Assembly (NCBI GenBank): GCA_900110595.1
Contig: FOEZ01000003.1
Coordinates: forward strand, 186,001-250,000
Length of the DNA stretch: 64,000 nt
Reading direction: 5' to 3'
DNA from: Arthrobacter sp. OV608
GTDB taxonomy: Bacteria > Actinomycetota > Actinomycetes > Actinomycetales > Micrococcaceae
Positions 62,356-64,000 of the stretch are shown here, piece after piece. Under the pieces are notes generated by a model. The model worked only from the letters and a program-made list of their open reading frames with translations, had not been told where the DNA came from and did not search any database. The position numbers were made by a program, and so were the translations under genes. Numbering within the stretch: position 1 is the stretch's first letter; each line of letters starts with the position of its first letter.

Positions 62356-63252
62356 TCAGAGCTGCAGGCCGGCCCTGACCTGGATGAGGGTGAGGTCCAG
62401 CAGCGGCGTGGGAACGTTGAGGCCGCGGGCCCTGCGGGCGAGGTCGCCGAGTATGTGTTCAGCTTCGGAAGGGAGCCCCGCGCTGAGATCCCGGTAGAGG
62501 GAAGAAGTGAATGCAGAGCCCGGCTCGGTGAGTATGCCCACCGCCTGTGCATGAGCGGCGTCGGAAACTGGATGTCCCGCCGCGGCCGCCACCGCTTCGG
62601 TTTCACTGATGGCCTTCAGGATCCTGGACTGCCCGCCGGCCTCGATGATCCGTCCCACCGGCGCCCGGAACAGGCAATTGACAATCCCTGCGGCGGCGAT
62701 GAAGGCCCATTTGTCCCACAGGGCGCCCCTTACGTCGTCCACTACCGAGAAATCGACGGCGGGCACGTTCAGAGCTTCGGAAACCTCCGGAGGGACAGGG
62801 TTTCCGTTCAGCCCGCCCACCATGAGGGAGGTGAGGGGCACCTGCTGGCGGACCACATCGCCGTCGAGCGTGGCGACAATCCGCGCCAGGCCGCCGAGCA
62901 CCTGCCCCGGGTACTGCTGCTCCAGCCGGTCCACGTGGGCCATGCCATTAAGGATCGGAATGATGGCGGTTTCCGGCCCCACGAAAGCGCCGATTTCACT
63001 CACGACGCCGTCGAAGGCCGTGGCTTTGACGGTTATGAGGATCAGATCGAACGCCCCTGACGCGTCGGGGGCGGTAATGGTTTTCACTGCGTGTGTCCGG
63101 TCACCGGCGGGGGAGACGAAGCGTAATCCGTCGCGGCTGAGGACCTCCTGCTTGCGTGGCCGCACCAGGTACGTGACATCCCGTGCTGCCTCCTGCAGGA
63201 GCGTTCCGAACGCCCCGCCTGTTGCTCCGGCTCCGACGACGAGTATCCGCAT
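62356..63252 (-). CDS. Ketopantoate-reductase-family protein (ApbA/PanE-like)
   Basis: 298 residues. N-terminal NADP motif VGAGATGGAFGTLL, mid-region LILITVKATAFDGVV and NGMAHVD, and the conserved Lys in ALWDKWAFIAA match 2-dehydropantoate 2-reductases. Without pantothenate genes around, it may be a paralogue acting on another 2-ketoacid. AAAGG precedes the ATG. Confidence 0.88.
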   Translation of the reverse strand: MRILVVGAGATGGAFGTLLQEAARDVTYLVRPRKQEVLSRDGLRFVSPAGDRTHAVKTITAPDASGAFDLILITVKATAFDGVVSEIGAFVGPETAIIPILNGMAHVDRLEQQYPGQVLGGLARIVATLDGDVVRQQVPLTSLMVGGLNGNPVPPEVSEALNVPAVDFSVVDDVRGALWDKWAFIAAAGIVNCLFRAPVGRIIEAGGQSRILKAISETEAVAAAAGHPVSDAAHAQAVGILTEPGSAFTSSLYRDLSAGLPSEAEHILGDLARRARGLNVPTPLLDLTLIQVRAGLQL

Positions 63253-63349
63253 GTGTGGTTACCTTTCCGGTAATTTTCGAAGAATGTTGCCCGGGCAAAG
63301 GAGCCGGGAATAGCCGATGGGCCCCATTCAGGGTAAGGCGGCGTGCTGC

Positions 63350-64000
63350 TTAGGGCAGGTCTTGGATCAGGTAGTTGGCCACGGTCTCCGGGTTGGCCAG
63401 TGCCAGGAGGTGGCCACCGGGGACGACGTCCGGCTCCAGCCCGAGGCGTTCGCGGGCGACTCGTCTCTGGAAGTCGATCGGAAAGAACCGATCTGCCTCT
63501 CCGGCGAGTATTCGGATTGGAATTTTGGGCCATTCGTCGAAATTGCACACTGATTCGAAGACTGCATTTGCCTCGGAGCGTTGATGCTTTTCTCCTTCGG
63601 CGGCGACGTCCGGCGGGACGTCGTGCAGGAAGTAGGTGCCGACGTCGAACTCGGTACTGTAGCCGTGGGCTTCCGCCGCGCTTCGCTGCGCCACAGCCCA
63701 CCCGGTGTTCTCCCACCATGCACCGGGAGTCTCGCCCGGGACGGGGATCATGGCATTGACGAGGATAAGCTCTCGAACAGCCGCCCGGTTACAAACCAGC
63801 GGCGCTGGGAAGGCGCCCAACGACTGAGCGACGAGCACCACATCCTGGCGCTCACCGATCGCCTCGAGAACCAGGTTCGTGTATTCGGGCAGACCGGCGC
63901 TTTCGTCGTCGCCTGGCAGGTCGACGGCGAATGCTTCATGGCCGGCTCTTTGAAGCAGGGGGACCACACGGCTCCAGTACCAGGCCGCGCCACCTGCACC
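63350..64000 (-). CDS. Alpha/beta hydrolase (MES/HNL-like), N-terminus missing
   Basis: 216 residues are visible; the gene continues beyond the right edge, since the frame is open to base 64000 and there reads GAGGAAWYW, the end of an HGAGG oxyanion loop. Catalytic Ser in VAQSLGAF, Asp in LAGEADRFFP and His in PGGHLLALANPE. The set fits plant-type methylesterase/hydroxynitrile-lyase-like esterases. A GTG at 63967 is not the true start. Confidence 0.88.
   Translation of the reverse strand, partial: GAGGAAWYWSRVVPLLQRAGHEAFAVDLPGDDESAGLPEYTNLVLEAIGERQDVVLVAQSLGAFPAPLVCNRAAVRELILVNAMIPVPGETPGAWWENTGWAVAQRSAAEAHGYSTEFDVGTYFLHDVPPDVAAEGEKHQRSEANAVFESVCNFDEWPKIPIRILAGEADRFFPIDFQRRVARERLGLEPDVVPGGHLLALANPETVANYLIQDLP

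Overview
The window looks like chromosome from a high-GC actinobacterium of the Micrococcaceae, most likely Arthrobacter or Pseudarthrobacter. The pointers are the strongly GC-rich coding sequence, many GTG/TTG starts, Tat-type signal peptides, a DinB/mycothiol-transferase-type protein, a DUF222-HNH (13E12-type) protein, a fused OleBC protein, and several genes with an extended -10 hexamer placed where a leaderless transcript would start. No tRNA, rRNA, CRISPR array, integrase or transposase was seen. The genes read as chromosomal and mostly metabolic, with one phage-like orphan (45113-45604) and one decayed lipoprotein gene (about 45.7-46.2 kb).

Region 1 (1-8.9 kb) is the most interesting block. 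It appears to be a sulfoglycolysis (sulfoquinovose catabolism) locus of the sulfo-EMP type. It encodes a sugar ABC importer without its own ATPase, a YihT-like class I aldolase, a PfkB kinase, an aldehyde dehydrogenase cut by the window edge, a DeoR regulator, a 2-hydroxyacid dehydrogenase, and a divergent Gfo/Idh-fold protein that fits the NAD-dependent sulfoquinovosidase family (SqgA/GH188). Two promoter regions carry the same operator, TGTTG-N6-CAACA, so one DeoR protein probably controls both arms. No sulfoquinovose isomerase is visible in the window.

Region 2 (8.9-24 kb) is a mixture: SRPBCC and GNAT proteins, a MarR-controlled MFS exporter, an amidohydrolase, a DUF222-HNH protein with an internal 30-bp tandem repeat, two DUF1801 proteins, a Tat metallophosphoesterase, a VOC protein, a neighbouring pair of secreted excalibur-domain proteins (a nuclease and a PASTA lipoprotein), and a LuxR-type regulator. 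Region 3 (24-28.3 kb) is a catabolic-looking operon (MFS importer, GAF protein, amidohydrolase) divergent from an RpiR regulator, with two palindromes between them. Region 4 (28.3-46 kb) holds a CNNM/CorC-like membrane protein, an FAD dehydrogenase, a methyltransferase, a DUF1295 protein, cupin, DUF488, a GDSL hydrolase, a glycogen-debranching-type glucosidase, an exporter, and a rifampicin-phosphotransferase-like dikinase translationally coupled to a DM13 protein.

Region 5 (46-51 kb) is a complete oleA-oleBC-oleD operon for long-chain olefin formation by head-to-head condensation of fatty acyl chains. Region 6 (51-64 kb) has an ECF42-like sigma factor coupled to its DGPF/YciI partner, a DJ-1/PfpI protein, a GYD protein with a canonical promoter, a lipid-kinase-like protein, a NarL/DesK-type two-component system facing a run of small secreted and membrane proteins, an MHS-family transporter, a ketopantoate-reductase-like protein, and an alpha/beta hydrolase cut by the right edge.

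Two genome-scale patterns stand out. The first is a family of palindromic 3'-end elements sharing the core CGACGGCGG/CCGCCGTCG (four intergenic copies). The second is a set of genes that lack a Shine-Dalgarno sequence but have TANNNT five to seven bases before the start codon.
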